Under the pieces are notes generated by a model. The model made no database searches and had not been told where the DNA came from. It worked only from the letters and a program-made list of their open reading frames with translations. The position numbers were made by a program, and so were the translations under genes. DNA of 64,000 nt from Glutamicibacter sp. JC586 (GTDB lineage Bacteria > Actinomycetota > Actinomycetes > Actinomycetales > Micrococcaceae), in assembly GCF_009805585.1 (NCBI RefSeq), contig NZ_VHIN01000009.1, positions 1 to 64,000 of the forward strand, in the 5' to 3' direction. Shown here piece after piece: positions 8,576 through 17,454 of the stretch. The number at the start of each line of letters is the position of its first letter. The stretch's first letter is position 1.

Positions 8576-10219
8576 CTATTCGGCTTTCTTCGCTGCCGAG
8601 CTTATGAGTTCGGCATAACTGTTGTATGTGTTCAGGTACTGATCTATCGGGTCCACAATTGCAGACCGAACCAAACCTGACACAGAACGTTCAATGTTCT
8701 TCAACGCTTTTCTACGTTTAACTTTAGCCACTATTCGATTGACGAATGAGCACCCTATGCCAAGAACGATTCCAAGGAGCACTCCGGTAATCAGAAGCAA
8801 CGTTGGGACGGCAATTCCTTCAACTCTCGGCGCCTCTGGGAGTTCAAATTGGAAGTACGTCGCGACAGGATAAGCAGTCAGCCACAGTGCACCAACTAGA
8901 GCCGCCAACAGAGCGATCCACTGAACAAATTTGATCACCGGCCACCACCACGATGATCGTTCCAATCCCAGAGGTGTGCCTGCAATGGCTGCATCTACGG
9001 CGTTATCTAGTGACGAGACCCGACTATTGACATCTTCTCTGATCGGGTCATGCCAGCTCTCTGGCAACTGGTTCGTGGCCTCAGCTACGTACTTATCAAT
9101 GCTGTGATCAATTGCCGCCGATTCAGCTACAGAGAGGTCAGGGCGAGAGGTAATAGACAGCTCTGAAGTTTGTTTGCCTCGTCCAAGATTCATCCGCTGT
9201 AGCGGATCATTACGTAACCGAGTCAGCCAAGAAGTCAGTGGCCACCCAGTACGTTTCGCGCCGCGAAGTTTGTAGGAAGTCTCTACGGCATCAGCAATGT
9301 ACATTGCTCCGTGAGCATTAGCTATTGTCCGTTCTAGCTCCGCTTGATGCATTGGACCTGGAAGATAGGCTTTTTCACTACTCAGATCAGCGTGAAGCTT
9401 GTGGACTACCTGATCAACGTCGGAACGTAAACGACGAGTCGATAACGCTTTGTTTTTCGATGCCGCGGCAATCTGCCGCTGAACTTCCTCGAGGCCTTCA
9501 CCGGTCACGGCTGATGCACAGATGACAGGTAATCGCTCCAAACCGGAGGATGCCAAGATTTCACGTAGCGAATTCACCACGTTTTTCCGATCTGACTCCG
9601 CAATGTTGTCTATCTGGTTCAAGACGATGACAATATTTCCTTGTTGGCTACGCAAAGAATTTAGATATCCGTGATGAATAGAAGCATCAGCGTATTTTTG
9701 TGGATCCAACACCCACACTAGGAAATCCACTTGTCCGACAAGACGGTTGGCGATTTCGTGGTGCTCCACTCTTGTTGAGTCCATGTCGGGAAGGTCCAAG
9801 AGCATGAGGCCGGAGTCTAAGGTCTGTTTGGAGGCTCGCCTTTTACCTTCCACCGACTTTTCAATAACGTGTCGGTCAGTAACTTCCAGCCAGTCCAATA
9901 GCTCATTGGCGCCCGCTGTTTCCCATATGGCAGCGACAGTTTTCGTGGTGGTTGGACGGATGACGCCTGTGGTTGCCAGCTTCTGGCCAACCAAGGCATT
10001 AAAGAGTGTGGACTTTCCACTACCGGTAGCGCCGAACAGCCCGACGACTACATGTTCAGACGATAGTTGTCTACGCGATTCTGCTTTGTTAATGACGGCA
10101 GCGGCTAGATCAATACTCTCGGTATCAAGATACGGTTCGGCCAGTTGCATAGCCTGAACGACGCTGTTGACTTGTTGGTCTAAACCGTTCACTGCCCGAA
10201 CTACTTTACGTTCTGTCAC
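8576..10219 (-). CDS. Membrane-associated GTPase, dynamin/YfjP-like
   Basis: A 547-residue P-loop GTPase. The G1 motif is GATGSGKSTLFNALVG near residue 64, G3 is LDLPDMDS near residue 145 and G4 is LNQID near residue 200. After a helical middle region come two hydrophobic segments, near residues 425-455 and 470-490, so the C-terminal part is anchored in the membrane. Its ATG overlaps the stop of the upstream GTPase gene by four bases (ATGA), so the two proteins are probably made together and may act as a pair. The cellular role is unknown; such tandem GTPases are annotated as dynamin-like or ABC-transporter-like in actinobacteria. Confidence 0.75.
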   Translation of the reverse strand: MTERKVVRAVNGLDQQVNSVVQAMQLAEPYLDTESIDLAAAVINKAESRRQLSSEHVVVGLFGATGSGKSTLFNALVGQKLATTGVIRPTTTKTVAAIWETAGANELLDWLEVTDRHVIEKSVEGKRRASKQTLDSGLMLLDLPDMDSTRVEHHEIANRLVGQVDFLVWVLDPQKYADASIHHGYLNSLRSQQGNIVIVLNQIDNIAESDRKNVVNSLREILASSGLERLPVICASAVTGEGLEEVQRQIAAASKNKALSTRRLRSDVDQVVHKLHADLSSEKAYLPGPMHQAELERTIANAHGAMYIADAVETSYKLRGAKRTGWPLTSWLTRLRNDPLQRMNLGRGKQTSELSITSRPDLSVAESAAIDHSIDKYVAEATNQLPESWHDPIREDVNSRVSSLDNAVDAAIAGTPLGLERSSWWWPVIKFVQWIALLAALVGALWLTAYPVATYFQFELPEAPRVEGIAVPTLLLITGVLLGIVLGIGCSFVNRIVAKVKRRKALKNIERSVSGLVRSAIVDPIDQYLNTYNSYAELISSAAKKAE

Positions 10220-11991
10220 TTGCGGGCCCCTTTGCTGTTCAGGCTCTGCGTAGCGCTTTCTAATGCTTCGACGACTTCTGGCTGGCAGTGTGCGTCAATT
10301 TCATTTGTGTAAATCTGAGAGCTGCTCGCAATCAATACCTTGGCACGAGCATCAAGCATTTTCCTCGCACGGGTGGCCATACGGCGCACAGCATCCTCGC
10401 CAAAAATCGCTTCAAGAAGCTTCTGTCCGACTACCGCAGAGCCCCCGGCGATGCCAATTTCAATACCGGTGAGTCCAGCGGTGGAGGCAAACACGACCAC
10501 CATCAGGATCACGGCGACGCCATTGACACCAAATGCGGCCATACGCGCGGTCTTGCGCTTACCGGCACCCTCTTCTCGGATCATCTCCAGAATATCTTTT
10601 TGCCACAGTCGAACGCTGTCAGCGGCTTGCTCATCTAAGTCTGCGGGCGGTCGTGGTGACATGAGTTCGTCCCGAAGCGCTTGCCCCAAGGGAGTGTTTT
10701 TCCATGATCTGTCGATGTCGTGACAGGCTTTGGTGATTTCGGCAATAAAGACGGTATGAAGGCCGGTTTCAATGGCTTGTTCTACTTTGTGAGTCGCTGC
10801 TGGCCGTCCGGAGAAGAACGCCCCAATACGATCACGTACTCGTCCTACCGCTCCTTCAATGCCGCGAAGCAGCTCCCCTGCCCCGACGAAATCTTGCCAT
10901 CTGGCCAAGATTTCCCCGCGAAGAAGTGAACCATCGTCTAACCCCTCGTTGATTCTCGATAGCGCTTGACTAAATCGATCGTCAGTTAGCTGACGAAGTT
11001 CTGCCAGTTGTTCTTCTTGATCTTGAACCTCGGCTAGAAGTTCTCCTGCATCCGCGGTGGTCCGGCGCATCGCGCCCTCAAGTGTCTGCGCTGCTAGTTG
11101 TTGCCTCTTGGTCGCGTCTGCGGCTAGGTCGCTGAGCCATTTCAAGAGCGGGGCCACCTGGTCAGCAGGAATGAGCTTGTTTTCACTCAACTGTGTTTCG
11201 TTCAGTACGTGCAGTAATGACGAGTCAAGATTCTTTTCGGCTAATAGCCTACGCAAATCAGGAACGATATCTTTTTCGGCGCCAAGCGGGACACGATTGA
11301 GCACCACGCAGACAGTAATGTTGCGAACTCCAGCATCGGTTAGCAGATCCCATGGCAGAGCGTCAGCATATCGGTTTGCTGTTGTCACAAAAATCCATAG
11401 ATCCGCGGCATTCAGTAATTGCCCAGCCAGAGCTCTGTTGTCATCAGAGACGGAATCAATATCTGGCGCATCCAAAATGGCCAAACCTTGTGGAACTTGA
11501 TTGTGTGGCGTCATAAGCAACGCATCATTTCGAGAGCTGTCACCGCTAACGGAAAAACCCTGCCCTGTGACCCGAGACAATTCGGGCAGAACCCGTTCTG
11601 ATTCAAAAAATAACTGATCCGACGGATTAAATGCCAAGACAGGCGTTCGCGTTGTCGGTCGTACTGCGCCCGAAATGCTGACTTGCTCCCCCAACAAAGA
11701 ATTCACCAAGGTCGATTTCCCTGAGCCCGTAGAGCCACCAACCACTGCCAGCAGTGGAGCGCCCAAGTTGGAAACTCGCGGCAAAAGGTAGTCAGAGATT
11801 TGGTGCAAAGTCTTGGCCCGAAGCTCTTCGCTTTGAGACACCGGCGCGGATGGATGATGAACAAAGACGAGACTACTGAGTGCATCTCGCAGTTCAGCGA
11901 GGTTGTGGGTAGCAGCGCTGCTGAATTCATTACCACTAGCAGCCTGAACTGCTGCGCTCTCGCTCAATTCAGAATTCGACTCCATGTGCAC
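10216..11991 (-). CDS. Membrane-associated GTPase, partner of the downstream GTPase
   Basis: A 591-residue GTPase with G1 GGSTGSGKSTLVNSLLG near residue 86, G3 LDAPDIDSV and G4-like VLNRVP. A coiled-coil-like stretch (residues about 300-345) and one or two hydrophobic helices near residue 500 (VNGVAVILMVVVF) follow. The GTG at 11991 is favoured over the ATG six bases later because AAGG lies 7 bases upstream. It shares four bases with the next GTPase gene. The two proteins are related but clearly different, suggesting a heteromeric pair, as in dynamin-like pairs that act on membranes. No substrate can be assigned. Confidence 0.72.
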   Translation of the reverse strand: MHMESNSELSESAAVQAASGNEFSSAATHNLAELRDALSSLVFVHHPSAPVSQSEELRAKTLHQISDYLLPRVSNLGAPLLAVVGGSTGSGKSTLVNSLLGEQVSISGAVRPTTRTPVLAFNPSDQLFFESERVLPELSRVTGQGFSVSGDSSRNDALLMTPHNQVPQGLAILDAPDIDSVSDDNRALAGQLLNAADLWIFVTTANRYADALPWDLLTDAGVRNITVCVVLNRVPLGAEKDIVPDLRRLLAEKNLDSSLLHVLNETQLSENKLIPADQVAPLLKWLSDLAADATKRQQLAAQTLEGAMRRTTADAGELLAEVQDQEEQLAELRQLTDDRFSQALSRINEGLDDGSLLRGEILARWQDFVGAGELLRGIEGAVGRVRDRIGAFFSGRPAATHKVEQAIETGLHTVFIAEITKACHDIDRSWKNTPLGQALRDELMSPRPPADLDEQAADSVRLWQKDILEMIREEGAGKRKTARMAAFGVNGVAVILMVVVFASTAGLTGIEIGIAGGSAVVGQKLLEAIFGEDAVRRMATRARKMLDARAKVLIASSSQIYTNEIDAHCQPEVVEALESATQSLNSKGARK

Positions 11992-12053
11992 TATCTTGCC
12001 TTATGGCAGTCGTGATTACAGAGAACCTAGTGTGGGTTTTTGGGGTAAAAGAA

Positions 12054-12079
12054 AAAACCACGGATCTCTCCGTGGTTTT
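12054..12079 (-). terminator. Terminator after the tRNA pair
   Basis: A perfect hairpin (AAAACCACGGA, four-base loop TCTC, TCCGTGGTTTT) lies just past the 3' end of tRNA-Glu. Reading the minus strand it is followed by TTTTTTCTTTT, a strong intrinsic terminator. Confidence 0.9.
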
Positions 12080-12081
12080 AA

Positions 12082-12157
12082 TGGTGACCCCAACGGGATT
12101 CGAACCCGTGTTGCCGCCGTGAGAGGGCGGAGTACTAGGCCGCTATACGATGGGGCC
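12082..12157 (-). tRNA. tRNA-Glu (anticodon CTC)
   Basis: The complementary strand reads as a complete cloverleaf: acceptor arms GGCCCCA and TGGGGTC, a D-arm with TAGCGGCCTAGTA, anticodon loop CCTCTCA giving CTC, and a GTTCGAATC T-arm. The CCA end is encoded (12082-12084). It lies about 50 bases downstream of tRNA-Gln and near gltX, whose product charges it. Confidence 0.95.
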
Positions 12158-12205
12158 GTATGCTGAAGACGAATCTTCAACTCATCAAATTACTTTGATG
12201 AAGCG

Positions 12206-12277
12206 CTGGGATACCAGGACTCGAACCTAGAATGACGGAACCAGAAACCGTTGTGTTGCCAATTACACCATATCCCA
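12206..12277 (-). tRNA. tRNA-Gln (anticodon CTG)
   Basis: On the complementary strand the acceptor arms TGGGATA and TATCCCA pair perfectly, the anticodon loop TTCTGGT gives CTG, and the T-loop reads GTTCGAGTC. The discriminator base is G and CCA is not encoded. In actinobacteria this tRNA is normally charged first with glutamate by GltX and then amidated by GatCAB. A small hairpin (12182-12201, TCATCAAA and TTTGATGA) sits between the two tRNAs. Confidence 0.93.
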
Positions 12278-12552
12278 AGGTGACTTGGGAGTTTGCTGAA
12301 ATTAGCCGAAGCCAGCTTAGCACCACTCCCGTAGCACGAGATACAACTATACAGTCCGTCGTTTCGCTACACAAATCGAAACCAACACTCGGATTTCAAG
12401 AGGCAACATGCGTCATTACACGGAATTACGTCCTACTAGATAGGAACCCGCATCTTCAAAGAAGCAATTCAATTCTGTGAATTGGCGCACCATCCCGATA
12501 AGCACCGTTAAGTGAATTTGCGAGAGCAAGTGTCATGCGTACCCATACAAAG
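12278..12552. other. Intergenic region upstream of the tRNA pair
   Basis: No open frame here looks like a gene. The stretch holds the tRNA promoter at 12346-12374; the rest, up to the gltX terminator, shows nothing recognisable. Confidence 0.5.
12346..12374 (-). promoter_or_regulatory. Promoter for tRNA-Gln/tRNA-Glu
   Basis: On the minus strand TTGTGT (12369-12374) and TATAGT (12346-12351) are separated by exactly 17 bases, a good fit to a housekeeping sigma promoter. Transcription would begin about 60 bases before tRNA-Gln. Confidence 0.55.
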
Positions 12553-12597
12553 GTCATCCCGGATATCACAAATTTCATTTGTGACACCCGGGATGAC
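12553..12597 (-). terminator. Terminator downstream of gltX
   Basis: A long imperfect inverted repeat (GTCATCCCGG...CACAAAT, loop TTC, ATTTGTG...CCGGGATGAC) lies 30 bases after the gltX stop. The T-tract that follows is weak (CCTTTGT). Confidence 0.7.
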
Positions 12598-12626
12598 GAC
12601 TCGGTGCGGTGCTTAACTAGTTCTCG

Positions 12627-14132
12627 CTAGCGGCTCTCGCCGAACGCACGCAGTCGGCTCAAGCTAGACTCGCGTCCCAAGATCTCCATCGACTCGAAGA
12701 GAGGAGGCGAAACCTTCTTTCCGGAGATTGCGACTCGGGCCGGTCCAAATGCCTGGCGAGGCTTCAATGCCAGCTCGTCAACCAACTTCGCTCGAAGTGC
12801 TACCTGAATTTGTTCTGCGTTCCATTCAGCGACAGATTCCAAGGCCTCAACGGATGCATCAACGACCTCTACGAGGTTAGCCGGCATCCCCTTGAGGGCA
12901 TTGTCAGCGATCGCGATCTGATCATCAGATTTGAAGAGGAATTCAAGCATGTCGGTAGCTTCACCCAACAAGGCAATACGCTCTTGAACCAGTGGAGCAG
13001 CCTGATCCAAAATCTCATTTTCGCGTGCGGTCAGTTCTTCACCAACAAGTTGTGCAGCCTGCAGGTATGGAACCAAACGGTCGCGGAAGTCCTTTGGCTC
13101 CAGCATGCGAACATGCGTACCGTTGATGGCTTCAGCCTTCTTCACATCAAAGCGTGCTGGGTTAGACAAGACGTCTTTGACGTCAAAAGCTTCAATGAGC
13201 TGGTCACGAGAGAAGATATCTTCATCAGCACTCAGTGACCATCCCAGAAGAGCCAAGTAGTTCAGTAGGCCCTCAGGGATGAATCCATTATCACGGTGTA
13301 AGAACAAGCTTGACTCTGGATCACGTTTGGACAGCTTCTTATTACCTTGCCCCATGACGTAAGGCAGGTGTCCAAAGCGTGGCATGTACCGCGCGACTCC
13401 AATGTCATGGAGCAGTGCATACAAAACGACCTGTCGCGGAGTGGAAGACAGAAGGTCTTCACCACGCAGTACGTGGGTGATACCCATCAGAGCATCATCG
13501 ATTGGGTTAACCAGGGTGTATAGCGGCTGACCATTGGCACGAACTACTACGTAGTCCGGCACAGTGCCAGGTTTAAAGGTGATCTCTCCGCGAACCAGGT
13601 CATTGAAAGTTACATCGTGGTCTGGCATGCGGACGCGCAAAACTGGCTCACGACCTTCGGCCTTGAATGCAGCTTTCTGCTCATCGGTGAGCTCACGATC
13701 AAAGTTGTCATAGCCAAGCTTTGGATCGCGGCCTGCTGCCTTGTGACGAGCTTCAACTTCCTCAGGAGTCGAGTATGACTCGTAAACATGTCCTGCTGCT
13801 CGAAGCTTAGCAATGACGTCTTGGTAGATTTCACCACGCTGCGACTGACGGTACGGCTCGTGGGGTCCGCCCACGTTCACGCCCTCGTCCCAGTCGATGC
13901 CCAACCAGCCCAATGCTTCTAGCACCTGGTTGTAGCTTTCTTCCGAGTCACGCTTTGCATCAGTGTCTTCAATGCGGAAGATCATCTTTCCGCCGGTGTG
14001 ACGCGCGTAGGCCCAGTTGAAAAGGGCCGTACGGATTAGGCCAACGTGTGGCGTGCCGGTGGGTGATGGGCAAAAGCGGACGCGAACCGGGGTTTCTTCG
14101 GTTACTTCAGGAATCAGCGATAGATCAATCAT
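12627..14132 (-). CDS. gltX: Glutamyl-tRNA synthetase
   Basis: A 501-residue class I synthetase that loads glutamate onto tRNA-Glu. The HIGH-type motif is in [18 protein letters not shown] near residue 24 and the KMSKS-type motif is KLSKRD near residue 270. No glutaminyl-tRNA synthetase is in view, and actinobacteria normally use a non-discriminating enzyme that also misacylates tRNA-Gln for later amidation. The adjacent tRNA-Gln and tRNA-Glu genes support this. A hairpin terminator follows. Confidence 0.96.
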   Translation of the reverse strand: MIDLSLIPEVTEETPVRVRFCPSPTGTPHVGLIRTALFNWAYARHTGGKMIFRIEDTDAKRDSEESYNQVLEALGWLGIDWDEGVNVGGPHEPYRQSQRGEIYQDVIAKLRAAGHVYESYSTPEEVEARHKAAGRDPKLGYDNFDRELTDEQKAAFKAEGREPVLRVRMPDHDVTFNDLVRGEITFKPGTVPDYVVVRANGQPLYTLVNPIDDALMGITHVLRGEDLLSSTPRQVVLYALLHDIGVARYMPRFGHLPYVMGQGNKKLSKRDPESSLFLHRDNGFIPEGLLNYLALLGWSLSADEDIFSRDQLIEAFDVKDVLSNPARFDVKKAEAINGTHVRMLEPKDFRDRLVPYLQAAQLVGEELTARENEILDQAAPLVQERIALLGEATDMLEFLFKSDDQIAIADNALKGMPANLVEVVDASVEALESVAEWNAEQIQVALRAKLVDELALKPRQAFGPARVAISGKKVSPPLFESMEILGRESSLSRLRAFGESR

Positions 14133-14182
14133 GATGTCTTCATTCTATGCCTTTGACGCACAAAGTTGCATTTAAAACGCAA

Positions 14183-14212
14183 GGCTCCCGATCACATAAA
14201 TGATCGAGAGCC
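14183..14212 (-). terminator. Terminator of the galE/FAH unit
   Basis: Inverted repeat arms GGCTCCCGATCA and TGATCGAGAGCC (one mismatch) around a six-base loop, followed on the minus strand by TTGCGTTTTAAA. It lies about 80 bases after the fumarylacetoacetate-hydrolase-family stop. Confidence 0.75.
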
Positions 14213-14290
14213 AGTGCGGTTCCACCAATTTGATGATGGCAAGTTGGTGGTAGTTAGCAACTTTACAGTTGAATTTCCGACATCGGGAAC

Positions 14291-15055
14291 CTAGCGCCTA
14301 AATACGCTTCGTAATGAACCGATGCCCTCAACTTCAATTTCAACGACATCCCCGGCTTCGACCAAGCCGACTCCAGCTGGTGTTCCAGTCATAATGACGT
14401 CACCAGGAAGAAGGGTAAATGCCTCAGATGCGCGTGCGACAAGTTCGTTAACCGGCCAGATCATCTCGTTGGTCGATCCGTCCTGACGAACTTCACCATT
14501 AACGCGCGTGATGATTCCGGCGTCATCAGGATCCGCCAATTCAGTTTCGATCCAAGGTCCCAGTGGGCAGGAGCCGTCGAATCCCTTGGCGCGACCCCAC
14601 TGGGGATCGTTGCGCTGAGCATCACGGGCGGTGAGATCATTGGCCACCGTGTAGCCGAAGATCACATCTTGAGCCTTATCGGCAGGCACGTCCTTGCAGA
14701 TGCGTCCAATGACCACTGCCAGTTCGCCCTCATAGGACACTTCATCAGAGAAGGACGGTAGCGTCACCGGATCCCCGTGGCCAACAACCGAGGTATTGGG
14801 CTTGAGGAACATAATCGGTTCTGCAGGAACCTCGTTACCCAGCTCCTTGGCGTGATCCCGGTAGGTGCGTCCGAAACCGACGACCTTGGAGCGCGGAATG
14901 ATCGGCGCGACCAATCGGACATCATCCAAGCTGTGGGTTGCACCGGTGGTTTTGATTCCTTGGAAGAACGGATCTCCGGCCAAAACATGAATTTCGTTCT
15001 CGTCGACGACGCCGTACATAGGATCGCCATCAACTACAAATCTCGCTATGCGCAT
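14291..15055 (-). CDS. Fumarylacetoacetate hydrolase family protein
   Basis: A 254-residue FAH-fold enzyme of the kind that hydrolyses or decarboxylates 2-oxo acids or acylpyruvates in a Mg-dependent way. VGFGRTYRDHAKELG near residue 55, FLKPNTSVVG near 75, YEGELAVVIGR with metal-binding glutamates near 100, and NDLTARDAQ are visible. The frame is open to 15082, but the ATG at 15055 starts the conserved MRIARF N-terminus. A TATAGA box (15065-15070) sits so close that the transcript may be nearly leaderless. The gene lies between gltX and galE. Substrate unknown. Confidence 0.85.
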   Translation of the reverse strand: MRIARFVVDGDPMYGVVDENEIHVLAGDPFFQGIKTTGATHSLDDVRLVAPIIPRSKVVGFGRTYRDHAKELGNEVPAEPIMFLKPNTSVVGHGDPVTLPSFSDEVSYEGELAVVIGRICKDVPADKAQDVIFGYTVANDLTARDAQRNDPQWGRAKGFDGSCPLGPWIETELADPDDAGIITRVNGEVRQDGSTNEMIWPVNELVARASEAFTLLPGDVIMTGTPAGVGLVEAGDVVEIEVEGIGSLRSVFRR

Positions 15056-15099
15056 GATCAACAGTCTATAGCCCCACAGCACGGATCAGTGACCATCGG

Positions 15100-16167
15100 C
15101 TACCGCTGTTGTAAGTAAGCAGCCAGCTCTTCGTCAGATAGTTCAAGAAGGTGATCCGCTTCGAAACCCATTGGGTTGTCTTTCTGCCACCTCCACATAT
15201 CCTGAACCATTTGTTCAAGTCCTCGCTCAGCCTTCCAACCAAGCTCCAGTCGAGCCTTTTCAGCGTTCGCGTAACTTTCGGCAACGTCACCGGTTCGCCG
15301 GGCGACGATTTCAAATGGCACAGGCTGACCAGAAACCCGCTTGAACGCCTCGATTACTTCCAACACACTAGATCCGGCCCCAGTACCCAAATTCCAGACG
15401 TGCACTCCAGTAGTCGTCTGAAGATAGTCCAGAGCTGCTAGGTGACCAGCGGCTAAATCCTCGACGTGAATATAATCCCTTACCCCCGTGCCGTCTGGAG
15501 TCTGGTAGTCACCACCGTAAACGCTCACCTTGTCACGTCGTCCGATTGCCACCTGCGCAACGTACGGCATGAGATTGTTGGGGACGCCCTGTGGATCCTC
15601 GCCAATTTGCCCAGACTCATGGGCACCAACAGGATTGAAGTAACGGAGATTGGCAATTGACCAACGACTGTCAGATGCACCCAGTTCCTCAAGCATCTCC
15701 TCGATATGTAACTTAGTGCGCCCGTAGGGGTTAGTCGCACTTCTAGGGGTTTCCTCTACCAACGGAAGGGCGATTGACTCACCATAGACCGTGGCGGAAG
15801 AACTAAACACCAACGTACGGCACCCCGCAACCTCCATTCCGTCTAACAGGTTAAGCGTTCCCGTCACGTTGTTTCGGTAGTACTTAAGTGGTTCAGTGAC
15901 TGATTCCCCAACGGCCTTCAAACCAGCAAAATGGATCACTGCATCAGGTTTGACACTTGTCAACGTATTATTGACGAGTTTTTCGTCCAACAGGTCAACT
16001 CGATACACATCAACGGATAAATTCGACAGTCCCATTACCCGTCGAATTGATTCTGGCGAAGAATTACTAAAATTATCTAAAACCGATACCCGGTGGCCTT
16101 CGTTCAAAAGCTGAAGAACTGTGTGAGAACCAATATAACCGGCTCCACCTGTTACCAGTACGTGCAT
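15100..16167 (-). CDS. galE: UDP-glucose 4-epimerase
   Basis: A 355-residue extended short-chain dehydrogenase that interconverts UDP-glucose and UDP-galactose. GGAGYIGSHT at residues 7-16 binds NAD. The catalytic Ser/Tyr set appears as SSSATVYGES and NPYGRTKLHIE (YxxxK). The C-terminal region carries GVRDYIHVEDLAAGH. Its product is the substrate for Glf encoded at 37.7 kb, so it probably feeds the galactofuranose-containing polymer as well as general metabolism. Confidence 0.95.
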   Translation of the reverse strand: MHVLVTGGAGYIGSHTVLQLLNEGHRVSVLDNFSNSSPESIRRVMGLSNLSVDVYRVDLLDEKLVNNTLTSVKPDAVIHFAGLKAVGESVTEPLKYYRNNVTGTLNLLDGMEVAGCRTLVFSSSATVYGESIALPLVEETPRSATNPYGRTKLHIEEMLEELGASDSRWSIANLRYFNPVGAHESGQIGEDPQGVPNNLMPYVAQVAIGRRDKVSVYGGDYQTPDGTGVRDYIHVEDLAAGHLAALDYLQTTTGVHVWNLGTGAGSSVLEVIEAFKRVSGQPVPFEIVARRTGDVAESYANAEKARLELGWKAERGLEQMVQDMWRWQKDNPMGFEADHLLELSDEELAAYLQQR

Positions 16168-16188
16168 TTTAATCCTTTACAAACAAAA

Positions 16189-16224
16189 ACGATGGTCTCG
16201 GGATTTAATCCCCGAGACCATCGT
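16189..16224 (-). terminator. Terminator of ilvE
   Basis: A perfect hairpin (ACGATGGTCTCGGG and its complement around a short AT-rich loop) is followed on the minus strand by GTTTTTGTTTG. It lies between ilvE and galE. Confidence 0.9.
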
Positions 16225-16242
16225 AGTCGCAAGTTTTGACCT

Positions 16243-17337
16243 CTAGGCCAATCGTTCCAGCCAGCCGTGTCGATCTTCAACGGTACCGAGCTGAATGCCT
16301 AGAAGTTCTTCACGTATAGACATGGTCACTTCACCCGCAGGAGCATTTTCGTTTCCGATGAGTTCATCTCCGTTTTTGAGGACACCAATCGGAGTGATAA
16401 CTGCCGCTGTGCCACAAGCAAAGACTTCTGCAATGTCTCCGGATGCAATGCCCTCACGCCATTCGTCGAGGGTGATCTTGCGCTCTTCAACTTCCATGCC
16501 GCGATCGTTCGCCAGCTGAATCACCGATGAGCGAGTTACGCCTTCAAGAATGGTTCCAGTCAACGCTGGGGTTACTAGCTTGTTGTCCTTGGTGACAAAG
16601 AATACGTTCATACCGCCGAGTTCTTCTACAGCGTTGTCGTTGAACGAATCTAGGAACAGCACCTGCTTGCAGCCGTGTTCTTCTGCCTCCAGTTGAGCGA
16701 TCAGTGATGCCGCGTAGTTGCCACCGCATTTCGCGGAACCTGTGCCACCGCGCCCTGCGCGCGCGTAGTCCTTCGAGACCCAAATGGCCACTGGCTTAAG
16801 CTCGCCACCGAAATAGTTGCCGGCGGGGGATGCGATGACGCGGTAGGAAACCTCGCGCGCTGCGCGGACACCCAGGAAGGCCTCCGTGGCGATCATGAAG
16901 GGGCGTAGGTATAGGGCTTCGCCTTCACCAGTTGGGACCCAATCAATATCTGTAGCAACAAGCTTCTTGAGTGAGTCGACAAAAACTTCTTCATCCAGCT
17001 GAGGCAACGCCAAGCGCTGGGCAGACTTATTCAGACGGGTCGCATTAGCGCGTGGGCGGAAGCTCCATACTGAACCATCTTCGTGGCGGTATGCTTTCAA
17101 ACCTTCAAAGATTTCCTGGCCATAGTGAAGCACCGAGGCGGCAGGATCCATGGCAATTGGTCCGTAAGGTTCAATACGAGCGTCGTGCCATTGGCCATCA
17201 CGACCACCGTCATTAGCGGTCCAGTCGACTACTGCGGTGTGGTCAGTGAAGAAGTCGCCAAATCCTGGGTTGGCCAATACGCTGGCGCGCTCTTGTGCGC
17301 TCTTGCGACTCGTTGAAAGATTTTCGGTGAATTCCAT
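16243..17337 (-). CDS. ilvE: Branched-chain amino acid aminotransferase
   Basis: A fold-type IV PLP enzyme that performs the last step of leucine, isoleucine and valine synthesis. The 364-residue protein has the PLP lysine in GTGSAKCGGNYAAS near residue 200, followed by VEELGGMNVFFV and the phosphate-binding ACGTAAVITPIG. Its length and motifs fit the BCAT type II group. It follows leuB on the same strand but a strong terminator between them suggests separate units. Confidence 0.96.
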   Translation of the reverse strand: MEFTENLSTSRKSAQERASVLANPGFGDFFTDHTAVVDWTANDGGRDGQWHDARIEPYGPIAMDPAASVLHYGQEIFEGLKAYRHEDGSVWSFRPRANATRLNKSAQRLALPQLDEEVFVDSLKKLVATDIDWVPTGEGEALYLRPFMIATEAFLGVRAAREVSYRVIASPAGNYFGGELKPVAIWVSKDYARAGRGGTGSAKCGGNYAASLIAQLEAEEHGCKQVLFLDSFNDNAVEELGGMNVFFVTKDNKLVTPALTGTILEGVTRSSVIQLANDRGMEVEERKITLDEWREGIASGDIAEVFACGTAAVITPIGVLKNGDELIGNENAPAGEVTMSIREELLGIQLGTVEDRHGWLERLA

Positions 17338-17370
17338 CTACCCTTGGACTTCCTAGCTCAATAATCAAAA

Positions 17371-17406
17371 GAACGGATGCTCCACGCTACTGCGGAACAT
17401 CCGTTC
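17371..17406 (-). terminator. Terminator of leuB
   Basis: Arms GAACGGATG and CATCCGTTC with extra pairing (TCC/GGA) around a loop, followed on the minus strand by TTTTGATTATT. It lies about 50 bases after the leuB stop. Confidence 0.88.
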
Positions 17407-17454
17407 GTGGAATTGCCACCAGTTATTAGCTAACCAGTAACGTCTCTTTTTAGC

